Below, piece by piece: positions 1 through 7,194 of a stretch of 64,000 nucleotides of DNA (positions within the stretch are counted from its first letter, which is position 1; each line of letters starts with the position of its first letter). Source of the stretch: Bacillota bacterium (GTDB lineage: Bacteria; Bacillota; JADQBR01); assembly GCA_016278515.1 (NCBI GenBank), contig JADQBR010000067.1, positions 62,001-126,000 on the forward strand. The letters are read 5' to 3'. The translations under genes were made by a program, and so were the position numbers. The notes below the pieces were generated by a model. That model saw only the letters and a list, made by a program, of their open reading frames with translations. It did not search any database and was not told the DNA's origin.

Positions 1-241
1 ATAATAAATAATCCGATTATGTACTGCCTCTTAGTCAATTTTATCTTCCTTTCATGTTTCATTATATTTCCTATTGTACGTAATAATTGGAAAAAATTAA
101 ACCCCCTCTGATAAGAATAAATAAATTGAAGGTCAAATAAGCCATCTTTAGTATTTATTCTGAAGAAAAAATGGTAAAGTTATGCATAACTGCTTAAGAA
201 AGACTATATTAAGATAATAATGGAAAGGATTGAGTCTCAAC

Positions 242-715
242 ATGATATTAATCTCGGCCTGCCTCGCTGGAGCTTCTTGCAAATACAATGGCAGATCCAA
301 CAACATATCAGAAATAGAAACTTTAAAACACGATTTAATTCAAGTCTGTCCAGAACAATTAGGGAACCTACCCACTCCAAGGCCACCGGCAGAAATACAA
401 AATGGTACCGGTAAAGACGTTATTGATATGAAGACAGCCATCATTACCAAACAAGGCTCCGATGTTACTAAACAGTTTCTCACGGGTGCCCAAAGGGTCC
501 TAGAATTAGCCAGAACACACAACATAACTTTCGCAATCTTTCAGGAGCGAAGTCCATCCTGTGGTGTTAGATATTGTTACGACGGCAGTTTTTCTGGAAA
601 ATTAGTTCGAGGCCAAGGTATTACAACTGCCATGCTTACCCAAAATGGCTTTACTGTTTTTTCTGATGAAGAGTTTACTGCAGCGTTAAAGCTAAATAAT
701 TTGATAAATTATTAG
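242..715 (+). CDS. DUF523 / TudS-family [4Fe-4S] protein
   Basis: 157-residue single-domain protein of the DUF523 family. Members studied as TudS remove sulfur from thiouracil using a [4Fe-4S] cluster held by three cysteines. Seen here: an N-terminal ISACLAG..C stretch, a CPEQLGNLPTPRPPAE segment near residue 40, and ERSPSCG near residue 105, which are the family signatures. The ATG at 242 is chosen because the GGAAAGG ribosome site at 222-228 touches the upstream TTG at 230 but sits 13 bases before the ATG. It stands alone, facing the next gene tail to tail. The family call is firm; the desulfidase activity is inferred. Confidence 0.85.
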   Translation: MILISACLAGASCKYNGRSNNISEIETLKHDLIQVCPEQLGNLPTPRPPAEIQNGTGKDVIDMKTAIITKQGSDVTKQFLTGAQRVLELARTHNITFAIFQERSPSCGVRYCYDGSFSGKLVRGQGITTAMLTQNGFTVFSDEEFTAALKLNNLINY

Positions 716-738
716 CACTTTTCTAAGGCATTTTCATC

Positions 739-2154
739 TTATACTTTCTTTCCCATAAGAGCCCTAAATGTTAGAAATGGGTGTTTAATTAGACCCATTG
801 CAAAGAGAAATACTATCATTTTATAGGAAAGTTCTCCATTGGCTAAGGCACGAATTGCACTATGCACATAAGAGCCGTATTTATATTTGCTTTCCGATTG
901 TGCAACCGCAATAAATGTCTTCGCAAACCAGTCTTTTTGACTCAACCAATTATTCAATTTGAATAAATTACGTCCATAGAAATTGTCTTTTGCAAAGTGT
1001 TTCAATCGATTATGATAACCCTTCCTTAAGCTTTGATAATCTGCTCCTAAGTGAACTAAAGTTTCAGCAGCTAACTGTGCCCCTAAAACTGCTGCAAAGT
1101 ACCCATCTTTTAACACGCGTCCATAACCTGTTAAATCTCCGATGACAAACCAGTTATCTCCATAAAATGTTTTTGAAGCTCCTAAGTATACTTTAGCACC
1201 ACAGATTGTGTGACAACGCAAACAATCGCTCGGATTACTTAATTCTATAAATTCTTGTACTTGTGGGTGGCCAAATATTATATCTAAATCTTCAATAGAT
1301 AGCTTCTTATTTAGTGTCGTTAATGTTAACCATTTTGGGCCCTTCGGAATAAACGCTACAACACAATCTGGAATAATACCGTCTAAAATAAACATCCGAT
1401 TGCTAATAAGGTTCTTAGTTGCTTTACTTGTATCAACCTCCGTTACGGATGCAGGAATATAAGGAGGCGGTTGGTAACCTGTCGTTTCTTGGAAATTTTT
1501 TAGCATCGGCTTATCGACAGAACGGAATCCACATGCCATAACTACTATATCTGTTTTGAGGACTTTATTAGTATTATCGGGGTTACGTTTACTCAACACT
1601 ACTTCCCATTTATGCTCTTGACCACTTAACCTTAAGACTTTTTTAGCTAAAGTTGGCTCAATTATTTCTATTCTTTCTATCGCTTCCTTAGGTAAACCCT
1701 GAGTGACTCTGTTTTTAATAGAATCATCGAATCCAATGTAGCCGAAACGACTTGTCCGCAATGTTGCTGTTAAGGGTTTAGCTAATTCTACATTAATACT
1801 ACCTGCTTTGTTTATGTAGATACATTCTGTTACCTGTTTTAACACTATATCATCAGGTATATCCAAATTGCATAATTCATCTAAAGTATCCATAGCCAAG
1901 TTCGTAATTAAACCACCGCAATAGTTACAATTAGTGCTATTGACCATAGTAATATTAATCTTCTTTCCTGCTTTATGGGCTTGTAAAGCTAACTGCCTCA
2001 CAAAAATGCTACCGGCAATACCCCCGCCTATAACTGTAACATGGGTATTGTCCTTAATACCTCTACCATCCAATGACTCTAGAGGTGTGTAGAAACCTTT
2101 TAAGCGCTTTCTGAAACGTCTCTCCAGAAAAGAAGACAATTGGTTTGGAACCAT
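739..2154 (-). CDS. FAD-dependent NAD(P)-binding oxidoreductase, substrate unknown
   Basis: 471 residues. A dinucleotide-binding motif GGGIAGS lies near residue 42, a MACGFRSVD segment (second nucleotide-contact region) near 210, and a GDLTGYGRVLKDG segment near 340 that resembles the FAD-contacting GD motif of geranylgeranyl-reductase-like flavoproteins. There is an unusual STNCNYCGG cysteine cluster near residue 75, and further cysteines (CLRCHTIC) near 315. An AAGGGGG ribosome site precedes the ATG. It lies next to the multiheme cytochromes but is divergent from them. I do not recognise the substrate. The protein could be a quinone- or heme-linked oxidoreductase, but this is only inferred from position. 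Confidence 0.7.
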   Translation of the reverse strand: MVPNQLSSFLERRFRKRLKGFYTPLESLDGRGIKDNTHVTVIGGGIAGSIFVRQLALQAHKAGKKINITMVNSTNCNYCGGLITNLAMDTLDELCNLDIPDDIVLKQVTECIYINKAGSINVELAKPLTATLRTSRFGYIGFDDSIKNRVTQGLPKEAIERIEIIEPTLAKKVLRLSGQEHKWEVVLSKRNPDNTNKVLKTDIVVMACGFRSVDKPMLKNFQETTGYQPPPYIPASVTEVDTSKATKNLISNRMFILDGIIPDCVVAFIPKGPKWLTLTTLNKKLSIEDLDIIFGHPQVQEFIELSNPSDCLRCHTICGAKVYLGASKTFYGDNWFVIGDLTGYGRVLKDGYFAAVLGAQLAAETLVHLGADYQSLRKGYHNRLKHFAKDNFYGRNLFKLNNWLSQKDWFAKTFIAVAQSESKYKYGSYVHSAIRALANGELSYKMIVFLFAMGLIKHPFLTFRALMGKKV

Positions 2155-2312
2155 TGTGATTACCCCCTTAAGAATATTACCCTATCGTATTCAAGAATAA
2201 CCCCCCTCATTATCTTAACTTTTCTATTTATTAGTATAATTATCCTTTCTTTCTGATTGTCCTTTTGATGTGTATTCGAAACTAAAAATTATTGTAATAT
2301 TTTTACGGAAAA

Positions 2313-2341
2313 TTGCGCATTACACCCATTTTTGATACAAT
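2313..2341 (+). promoter_or_regulatory. sigma-A-type promoter for the tetraheme cytochrome
   Basis: TTGCGC (2313-2318) and TACAAT (2336-2341) are separated by 17 bases. They lie about 90 bases before the TTG start at 2430 in the 275-base gap between divergent genes. No other structure is evident in this gap. Confidence 0.5.
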
Positions 2342-2429
2342 ATAATAGTTAAAATAACGTCTATAACAAGGGGGGAGTAGTTAGATAGTCCGTTCTTTTA
2401 CAATTATTTTTTGGGAGAGGTGAGAGCCC

Positions 2430-2852
2430 TTGAGGCCAAGTTTATTAATTGCATTAATTTCCGGAGTGTTATTGTTTTTCGTATTAGGTTTTGTAGCAGT
2501 TGAACAAACAAGCAAACCTTCCTTTTGTTCAAGTTGTCACGAGATGGAGACTTATTATGAACAATGGAATCAGTCTTCGCACAAAGATGTTGACTGTTTA
2601 AGTTGTCACTCAGATCATACAATTACTGGCAAACTTAAGGTAAAGGCCAATGGATTACGTCAAGTTTACGTACACTTGACACAAGATGTTGATCCGGATG
2701 AGATTACAGCGGAAGTACCTAAATATAGATGTCTTGAATGTCACACTGCGCCAAAAACAGGAGAAGATCACATAAAGATCACTGAAGAAATGCAATGTAT
2801 TACGTGCCATCAATCATTTGTGCATGATCTTAACCAGTATCCATCTTCCTAA
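2430..2852 (+). CDS. Small membrane-anchored tetraheme cytochrome c, NapC/NirT-like
   Basis: 140 residues: one N-terminal membrane helix (residues about 5-25) followed by four heme-binding motifs (CSSCH, CLSCH, CLECH, CITCH). This is the layout of a minimal NapC/NirT/NrfH-type quinol-oxidising cytochrome, which passes electrons from menaquinol to periplasmic or extracellular partners. It starts at TTG with a strong GGGAGAGGTGAG site just upstream. It is monocistronic, with its own promoter and a strong terminator, and converges on the first cytochrome b/c module. The heme count is read directly; the quinol role is inferred from the family. Confidence 0.85.
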   Translation: MRPSLLIALISGVLLFFVLGFVAVEQTSKPSFCSSCHEMETYYEQWNQSSHKDVDCLSCHSDHTITGKLKVKANGLRQVYVHLTQDVDPDEITAEVPKYRCLECHTAPKTGEDHIKITEEMQCITCHQSFVHDLNQYPSS

Positions 2853-2896
2853 AGATGCAGTGGTTTGAAAGATATTACTTAGTTGCTTTTATAAAG

Positions 2897-2940
2897 AGTA
2901 AAACAAGTCCTTGGTTTTTCAGCCAAGGACTTGTTTTACT
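2897..2940. terminator. Bidirectional intrinsic terminator
   Basis: An 18-base perfect inverted repeat (AGTAAAACAAGTCCTTGG and its complement) around a TTTTTCAG loop. It sits between the convergent tetraheme gene and the cytochrome b gene, so it can stop transcription from both sides. Confidence 0.85.
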
Positions 2941-2959
2941 ATAATTATACACGTACACG

Positions 2960-3790
2960 CTAAACAAAAAGCAATGGGATAAAACTTACCAACAACAAGA
3001 CAAAGACTGCTATATAAACTATTAATTCAAAAATAATCAGCGGTTTACTGCGAGCAAATTTGGTATGTTTCTCCTCTTCAACTATCTCAACACCCGATTT
3101 CTTTTGCTCATCGAACCATTCCTGATACTCCAGGGGATGCTCTTCTTTCATATGTTCCCTTGATATTTTTCCATTTATCCACACTTTACTGGTTGGAAAA
3201 ACATGGGGATTGAGGTGCACTGCAAAGAAATGACCGGTGAACACCGCCAGCATAGCTACAAAAGCCTCATTAGTATGAGCTATTCTTATTATATGCAGTA
3301 CCCATCTTGGCAATATCCCAAATAAACCCGGGAACCATAGTATTAAGCCTGAACCACCCATAACAATTATTCCCCAAAAAACAGCTAGATATTCAAACTT
3401 TTCCAGATAGGTATACCGGCCATATTCCGGGGGGGCCTTTCTTATACCCAGCAAATATTTTCCATGATCAATGGCATCTCTTACATCCTTGAAAGTTGGT
3501 ACCATACTCATAGCAAGTTCTTTTCTGAAAAACTTGTTAATCATCCAAGCCAAATGGTAGGCACCACTTACTAACATTACCACTGCAAACACTAAGTGAG
3601 TCATAAACATGGTTTCAAAACTACCAAATAAGTTAACTACTGTTTGAGCCCACGGCCAATGTCCATATTTAATTGGGAAACCGGTAATAACCAGCATCAA
3701 CACACTTAGTGCGAGTAAAAAATGTTGATAACGTTGATGTTTATTGAACCTCATTATTTCTTTTGGTAATACTTTTTGCTGTACACTCAT
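2960..3790 (-). CDS. Cytochrome b (b561/FdnI-like) with fused C-terminal helix, module 1
   Basis: 276-residue integral membrane protein of the formate-dehydrogenase-gamma/b561 type, expected to carry two b hemes and to oxidise or reduce menaquinone. Candidate heme ligands are the histidines in FNKHQRYQH (near 18-23), MTH (near 65), RIAHTNE (near 171) and TGHFFAVH (near 187-192). There are four main membrane segments, then a charged stretch and a fifth hydrophobic segment at about 247-276. That fifth segment is absent from its 247-residue paralogue (start 7179) but is matched by a separate 37-residue gene at 6302-6415. It starts 15 bases after the heptaheme cytochrome stop, with an AGGAGGG site, and is clearly cotranscribed with it. 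Confidence 0.85.
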   Translation of the reverse strand: MSVQQKVLPKEIMRFNKHQRYQHFLLALSVLMLVITGFPIKYGHWPWAQTVVNLFGSFETMFMTHLVFAVVMLVSGAYHLAWMINKFFRKELAMSMVPTFKDVRDAIDHGKYLLGIRKAPPEYGRYTYLEKFEYLAVFWGIIVMGGSGLILWFPGLFGILPRWVLHIIRIAHTNEAFVAMLAVFTGHFFAVHLNPHVFPTSKVWINGKISREHMKEEHPLEYQEWFDEQKKSGVEIVEEEKHTKFARSKPLIIFELIVYIAVFVLLLVSFIPLLFV

Positions 3791-3805
3791 TATTTTCCCT
3801 CCTAT

Positions 3806-4747
3806 CTACACGTCCAAGCCTTTTTCGGATGTTTTCGATTGTTTCTTGGACTTATTTAGACTTCTCAATTGTCGAACTAATTCAAAAGGAATTATAGTGC
3901 CATTCATGATAATGTCAAATACTATTAGTAAAATAAATATTTTCCAAACCAGATACAGTGGAAAAGCCTTGTCTTTATCCATCGGGGTTACATGTTCATC
4001 ACCATTGGCAAAACCTTCGCCCGCAAATTGATGACAGCTTGCACATGTTTCCGGCCTATTAGTGGACGACACCATGGATTTTGGATTATCTGCAGGTAGA
4101 ATATTATGATTCCCATGGCAATCCGTACATGTGGCTGCATCCATGTACCCTAATTTTACAGCAGTACCGTGGAAAGAGTAATTGTACGCATCCTTTATCT
4201 GCCCGTCGTGGCATGTTACACAATTATCTGAGACATTTAGTCTATAAGTTGGTGAATTAATATTCTCTTTTTTAAGAATATCATGAGATCCATGGCAATC
4301 ACTGCAATAAGCTGTTTCCTTGCCTTGTTCCGCTAATTGTCCATGTATACTATTTTGATAATCCATTGCATCATCACTGTGACACGATTGACAATTGTCG
4401 GATACACGTTTTTTTAACTCCTCTCCATAAACCGGGTTTTTATGAGGAATATTCGTCACGCCTTCTTGATGGCAGGTTATACAATTATTACTACCATGGA
4501 CTGAATTACCATACATTTCTTCATCAGTAATCAATGAAACCTCTTTCCCATCTCTCACAACAGAAAACCCTTTTTGGCTATGACACTGCAAACACTGTCC
4601 GTTAGTCATGGTTGTTTCAGCTAGGGCCGTATTGCTAAAAACAAAAAAGGTAAAAAAGATTCCAGATACTATAACAGTTAGAAATACCATAACAAATAAT
4701 GTGGTAAATATATAGGTAAAAAGATTACCTAATAACTTCTTCCACAT
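3806..4747 (-). CDS. Heptaheme cytochrome c with N- and C-terminal membrane helices, module 1
   Basis: 313 residues. The N-terminal hydrophobic segment may be a signal or an anchor (possible cleavage after NTALA). Seven CxxCH motifs follow: CLQCH, CITCH, CQSCH, CSDCH, CVTCH, CTDCH, CASCH. A single C-terminal membrane helix and a basic tail end the protein. Extra histidines (SVHG, SIHG, SFHG, GSHD, GNHN) would serve as distal ligands. Probably accepts electrons from the downstream cytochrome b and faces outward. Start chosen at 4747 because AAAGGAGTGAG at 4752-4762 serves this ATG and not the one at 4765. It is colinear with the second-module cytochrome starting at 8046. Confidence 0.88.
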   Translation of the reverse strand: MWKKLLGNLFTYIFTTLFVMVFLTVIVSGIFFTFFVFSNTALAETTMTNGQCLQCHSQKGFSVVRDGKEVSLITDEEMYGNSVHGSNNCITCHQEGVTNIPHKNPVYGEELKKRVSDNCQSCHSDDAMDYQNSIHGQLAEQGKETAYCSDCHGSHDILKKENINSPTYRLNVSDNCVTCHDGQIKDAYNYSFHGTAVKLGYMDAATCTDCHGNHNILPADNPKSMVSSTNRPETCASCHQFAGEGFANGDEHVTPMDKDKAFPLYLVWKIFILLIVFDIIMNGTIIPFELVRQLRSLNKSKKQSKTSEKGLDV

Positions 4748-4863
4748 GATACTCACTCCTTTCATGGCTGGGCTTATGTGCCTTTTCAGACACTAAACCT
4801 CAAGCTTTCCTCATGGCTGCTGGGCCTCGGGAATGAGTCTTTGGGTATTTATTTTGGGGGATC

Positions 4864-4992
4864 TTAGAAAATTAAGTGATAAGCAGCTGCGCCTAAAAAA
4901 TATAAACCGGAAAAAGTAATTAACGCAAGCACAACAACAAACCAAGCAGTAAGGAAATACGTTAATGCGTTACCTAAGGCTAAGCGTACCAT
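4864..4992 (-). CDS. 42-residue membrane peptide resembling the anchor of the adjacent cytochrome c
   Basis: An intact small ORF preceded by AGAGGTGAG at good distance from its ATG. The product is one long hydrophobic helix after MVRLALGNALTY. It lines up with the N-terminus of the next gene (MWKKLLGNLFTY): both share an L-GN--TY--T--FV-V pattern and an SG(L/I) turn at the same place. It is between a Com-like gene and the cytochrome c gene in the same orientation, so it is probably part of the operon. Function unknown; a free paralogue of the cytochrome anchor is the simplest reading. Confidence 0.65.
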   Translation of the reverse strand: MVRLALGNALTYFLTAWFVVVLALITFSGLYFLGAAAYHLIF

Positions 4993-5040
4993 GGTCTCAC
5001 CTCTTTCTTCATGAATTTAGGGCTGATGACTTTAACTACT

Positions 5041-5232
5041 TTAGCTCTTATTAAAATCAATTACCTGGGTTTCACCACCTTCTGTATCATCTGTCAATTT
5101 GAATTCCACAGATTCAATGCCTTTTGTTTTGATGTGTACATACCTTTTACAATGTCGGCATTTGACGATAATGGTATCTTCCTCGATTTGACAGATAATT
5201 TTTTTACACTGGCAGCGGAAAAATTCACTCAT
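5041..5232 (-). CDS. Com-like zinc-ribbon protein, copy 1
   Basis: 63 residues. FRCQCKK near the N-terminus, IICQ, then KCRHCKRY near residue 25 form a four- or five-cysteine metal site in a layout like phage Mu Com (RC..C.K..., CPRCKR). Mu Com is an RNA-binding translational activator. The acidic tail is variable. One of four paralogues in this locus, sharing the invariant block KCRHCKR. Lies directly before the 42-residue membrane peptide and the heptaheme cytochrome. A regulatory or metal/heme-handling role is inferred, not shown. Confidence 0.75.
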   Translation of the reverse strand: MSEFFRCQCKKIICQIEEDTIIVKCRHCKRYVHIKTKGIESVEFKLTDDTEGGETQVIDFNKS

Positions 5233-5268
5233 ATTAACTCCTCCCTCTCCTAAATTAAATTTTAAGTT

Positions 5269-5342
5269 AAAAAAGACTAGACCTACCCTTAATTGGGAGG
5301 TGCTAGTCTTTTTGGCTATGTGCCTGTGACCTTGACCTTAAA
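5269..5342 (-). terminator. Attenuator-type element A before Com-like copy 1
   Basis: Reading the minus strand: GGTCAAGGTCACAGG, then a stem-loop (GACTAGCACCTCCC with a near-perfect complement) and a TTTTTT tract. It points into copy 1, so it could end transcripts before the module. One of seven such elements in the locus; the upstream motif is more divergent here than in elements 1-3. Confidence 0.6.
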
Positions 5343-5353
5343 ATATTTAGTTA

Positions 5354-5426
5354 TAATAAAAGGCTGGAAACCTATAAGTTACAGGGTCTCCAGCCTTAGG
5401 ACTCTATGTCTCTAGCTACGGACTTT
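5354..5426 (-). terminator. Attenuator-type element B between Com-like copies 2 and 1
   Basis: Minus strand: AAGTCCGTAGCTAGAGAC, AGTCC, then a stem AAGGCTGGA/TCCAGCCTT with the U-rich tail TTTTATTA. It keeps the AGTCCG...GAGAC...AGTCC order seen in the elements near 9 kb. Confidence 0.6.
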
Positions 5427-5461
5427 AAATTACTGCTTTTTTCTATTTTCACTATGCGTAC

Positions 5462-5626
5462 TCATAGCACAACTTCCTCAAGTTCATTTTCCAATTTGAA
5501 TTCTGCCTCTATTAATCCTTTAGTATGAATATGAATATATCTTTTACAATGCCTGCATTTTATTATCACTGTATTTCCTTCAATTTGAAAAATCAACTTC
5601 TTACAAGTACAGCGAAAGTCTTTCAT
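5462..5626 (-). CDS. Com-like zinc-ribbon protein, copy 2 (54 residues)
   Basis: Short ORF with an excellent GGAAAGGAGGT ribosome site. It begins MKDFRCTCKK and has KCRHCKRYIHI near residue 24. Compared with copies 1, 3 and 4, the middle cysteine (IICQ) is replaced by phenylalanine (LIFQ), so the CxC and CxxC pairs are probably the true metal ligands. The acidic C-terminus ends EEVVL. Lies between elements C and B on the same strand. Below the usual length cut-off for gene callers and likely to be missed. Confidence 0.7.
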   Translation of the reverse strand: MKDFRCTCKKLIFQIEGNTVIIKCRHCKRYIHIHTKGLIEAEFKLENELEEVVL

Positions 5627-5645
5627 TGTATTACCTCCTTTCCCT

Positions 5646-5717
5646 AAAAAAACATAAGAGGCTAGCTTCTTTAAAAAAGACGCTAGCCTCTTGACTTAAA
5701 GTCTATAGGCCTTGACC
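5646..5717 (-). terminator. Attenuator-type element C between Com-like copies 3 and 2
   Basis: Minus strand: AGGTCAAGGCC, GACTTTAAGTCAAGAGG, then stem GAGGCTAGC/GCTAGCCTC followed by TTATGTTTTTTT. The motif abuts the stop codon of copy 3. Confidence 0.65.
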
Positions 5718-5885
5718 TTAACAAACCTCAAGATTAACTTTTGAATCTTCTATGCTGGTTTCAACTTTCACCGTCCCTTTGGTTCTAATGACAATAAATC
5801 TTTTACAGTGACGACATTTAATTACAATAGTATCGTCGTCAACCTGACAAATAATTTTGTTACATGTACATCTGACGTCTTTCAT
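5718..5885 (-). CDS. Com-like zinc-ribbon protein, copy 3 (55 residues)
   Basis: Starts MKDVRCTCNK, then IICQ and KCRHCKRFIVI; the same cysteine layout as copies 1 and 4. Preceded by GGGGTGGGG, a weaker ribosome site than those of its paralogues. It is the first gene after the 416-base non-coding stretch that holds element D and the direct repeats, so it is probably promoter-proximal in the module 1 transcript. Function inferred only from similarity to Com-type zinc ribbons. Confidence 0.65.
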   Translation of the reverse strand: MKDVRCTCNKIICQVDDDTIVIKCRHCKRFIVIRTKGTVKVETSIEDSKVNLEVC

Positions 5886-5960
5886 AGTAAGCCCCACCCC
5901 ACCTAATTAAATGCTAAAAGTAAATTAAAATTACTCTTAACTCACCTCCTATGAATAATA

Positions 5961-6035
5961 ATTAATAAGACTAGCCCCATAAGACTAGTCTTCGAAAATA
6001 TCTTCTTTGACTCACCCTACAGGATTGCGGTCTTT
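5961..6035 (-). terminator. Attenuator-type element D upstream of Com-like copy 3
   Basis: Minus strand: AAAGACCGCAATCCTGTAGG, GAGTC, then stem AAGACTAG/CTAGTCTT with tail ATTAATTATTATT. Weakest member of the set: the motif is diverged and the tail is not a pure U run. Confidence 0.45.
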
Positions 6036-6038
6036 AAG

Positions 6039-6112
6039 ATTATATATTCGATTGTATTAGTTCACTCATTCACAAACTTATAGAAAAATTTTTAGTTCGT
6101 TAATTCACAAAC
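6039..6112 (-). promoter_or_regulatory. Promoter with tandem 21-bp direct repeats for module 1
   Basis: TATAAT on the minus strand (6039-6044) lacks a recognisable -35 hexamer. Where one should be, a 21-base sequence, TTAGTTC..T.ATTCACAAAC on the plus strand, occurs twice (6057-6077 and 6092-6112), starts 35 bases apart. This layout fits an activator-dependent promoter. The rest of the 5886-6301 gap holds element D and the terminator at 6209. Confidence 0.4.
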
Positions 6113-6208
6113 TTTTGTATTTACTAACCATTTCTTTACTATATCGTATTCTGCATAGAACAAAAAATTCCTTCTTTTATTTTATTATTTTTTGGCAATT
6201 TTTTCTTT

Positions 6209-6240
6209 CAAAAAACCCAGTAGATGTTACTGGGTTTTTT
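6209..6240 (-). terminator. Intrinsic terminator of module 2
   Basis: Inverted repeat AAAAAACCCAGTA/TACTGGGTTTTTT with a 5-base loop, about 60 bases after the 37-residue gene. It can work in both directions and separates module 2 from module 1. Confidence 0.85.
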
Positions 6241-6301
6241 ACAGCAATATTGTTGTTTGCTTTTACGAGAAATCGTTTAGTTTATACGCCTCTCCCATCC
6301 G

Positions 6302-6415
6302 TTACATCAAACCAACGGGAAGGAATACTTTTAAAAACCAAACTAAAATAAAGGCATAAATAATCATTTCCACAATGATTAGTACCTTATTTTTACTATA
6401 ATTATTCACACTCAT
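6302..6415 (-). CDS. 37-residue membrane peptide matching the C-terminal helix of the module 1 cytochrome b
   Basis: ATG preceded by GGGAGG at 8 bases spacing, 20 bases after the cytochrome b stop and in the same operon. The product has one hydrophobic helix. Its SKNKVLIIVEMIIYAF matches ARSKPLIIFELIVYIAVF at the C-terminus of the 276-residue cytochrome b, in the same orientation and at the same distance from the end. It therefore looks like the detached fifth helix of the module 2 cytochrome b. Too short for most gene callers. Confidence 0.75.
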   Translation of the reverse strand: MSVNNYSKNKVLIIVEMIIYAFILVWFLKVFLPVGLM

Positions 6416-6435
6416 AGCATTTTCCTCCCATGTAT

Positions 6436-7179
6436 TCACATTTTTATTTCAGAAGACTCACCTTTTTTATATGAAGGACCCTGCCCTCTTGTCATGCTAT
6501 TATCATTTTCTAATAAGCGTTCCAGTTCAACAGGGTGTTCATGTTCCATTGATTCCTCCGACATTTTTCCATGAAACCACACAAAATTCATAGGGAAGAA
6601 ATCAGGACTAAAGTGTACATTATAAAAGTGCCAAATGAAAATTGCCAATATCGCCAGCATCGCTTCATCACTATGTGCAATCCTTGTACTGTCTATAAAC
6701 CATCGTGGAAAAAACTGGGCTGCTATATCAGGAAACCACATCATAAGGCCGGAACCCGCCATAATGACCATGCCCCAGAATACCGCCCAATAATCAAATT
6801 TCTCTTTGTAAGAATATCTGTCGAATTTAGCAGCTTCTTTAGATAAACCGAAGAGATATCTGAAATTTTGAACCAAATCGGTTACATCTTTGATTGTTGG
6901 TACAGCTGCAATACTAAATTTTCTCTTGATAATCGGGTAAATAATCAAATATAACAAGTGATACACAGCGCTAGCAATCATTACGGCTGCTCCTATCAAG
7001 TGCACCGCAAACATGTTGTCAAATCCACCGAATAAGGCAGTAACCTTAGGTGCCCACCATGAATGATTATACTTAATGGGTAATCCCGTAATTGTTAAAA
7101 CAATAAAACTGGTAAACATCATAATATGCTGTAACCTCTGATGAATATTAAAACGCTCAAACTTTTTTGTAGAAGCCAT
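6436..7179 (-). CDS. Cytochrome b (b561/FdnI-like), short form, module 2
   Basis: 247 residues, closely parallel to the module 1 protein: FNIHQRLQH near residue 12-18, RIAHSDE near 165, and IWHFYNVHFSPDFFP near 185 carry the likely heme histidines. Four membrane segments. It ends in a hydrophilic tail (SYKKGESSEIKM) instead of the extra helix of its paralogue. A GAAGGGAGGG site precedes ATG. It starts 15 bases after the heptaheme cytochrome stop, exactly as in module 1. Expected to exchange electrons between menaquinone and the heptaheme protein. Confidence 0.85.
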   Translation of the reverse strand: MASTKKFERFNIHQRLQHIMMFTSFIVLTITGLPIKYNHSWWAPKVTALFGGFDNMFAVHLIGAAVMIASAVYHLLYLIIYPIIKRKFSIAAVPTIKDVTDLVQNFRYLFGLSKEAAKFDRYSYKEKFDYWAVFWGMVIMAGSGLMMWFPDIAAQFFPRWFIDSTRIAHSDEAMLAILAIFIWHFYNVHFSPDFFPMNFVWFHGKMSEESMEHEHPVELERLLENDNSMTRGQGPSYKKGESSEIKM

Positions 7180-7194
7180 CCTAATCCCTCCCTT

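Noticed and set aside
6115-6351. 78-codon plus-strand frame
   Set aside because: No ribosome site; it covers a terminator and the antisense of the 37-residue gene.
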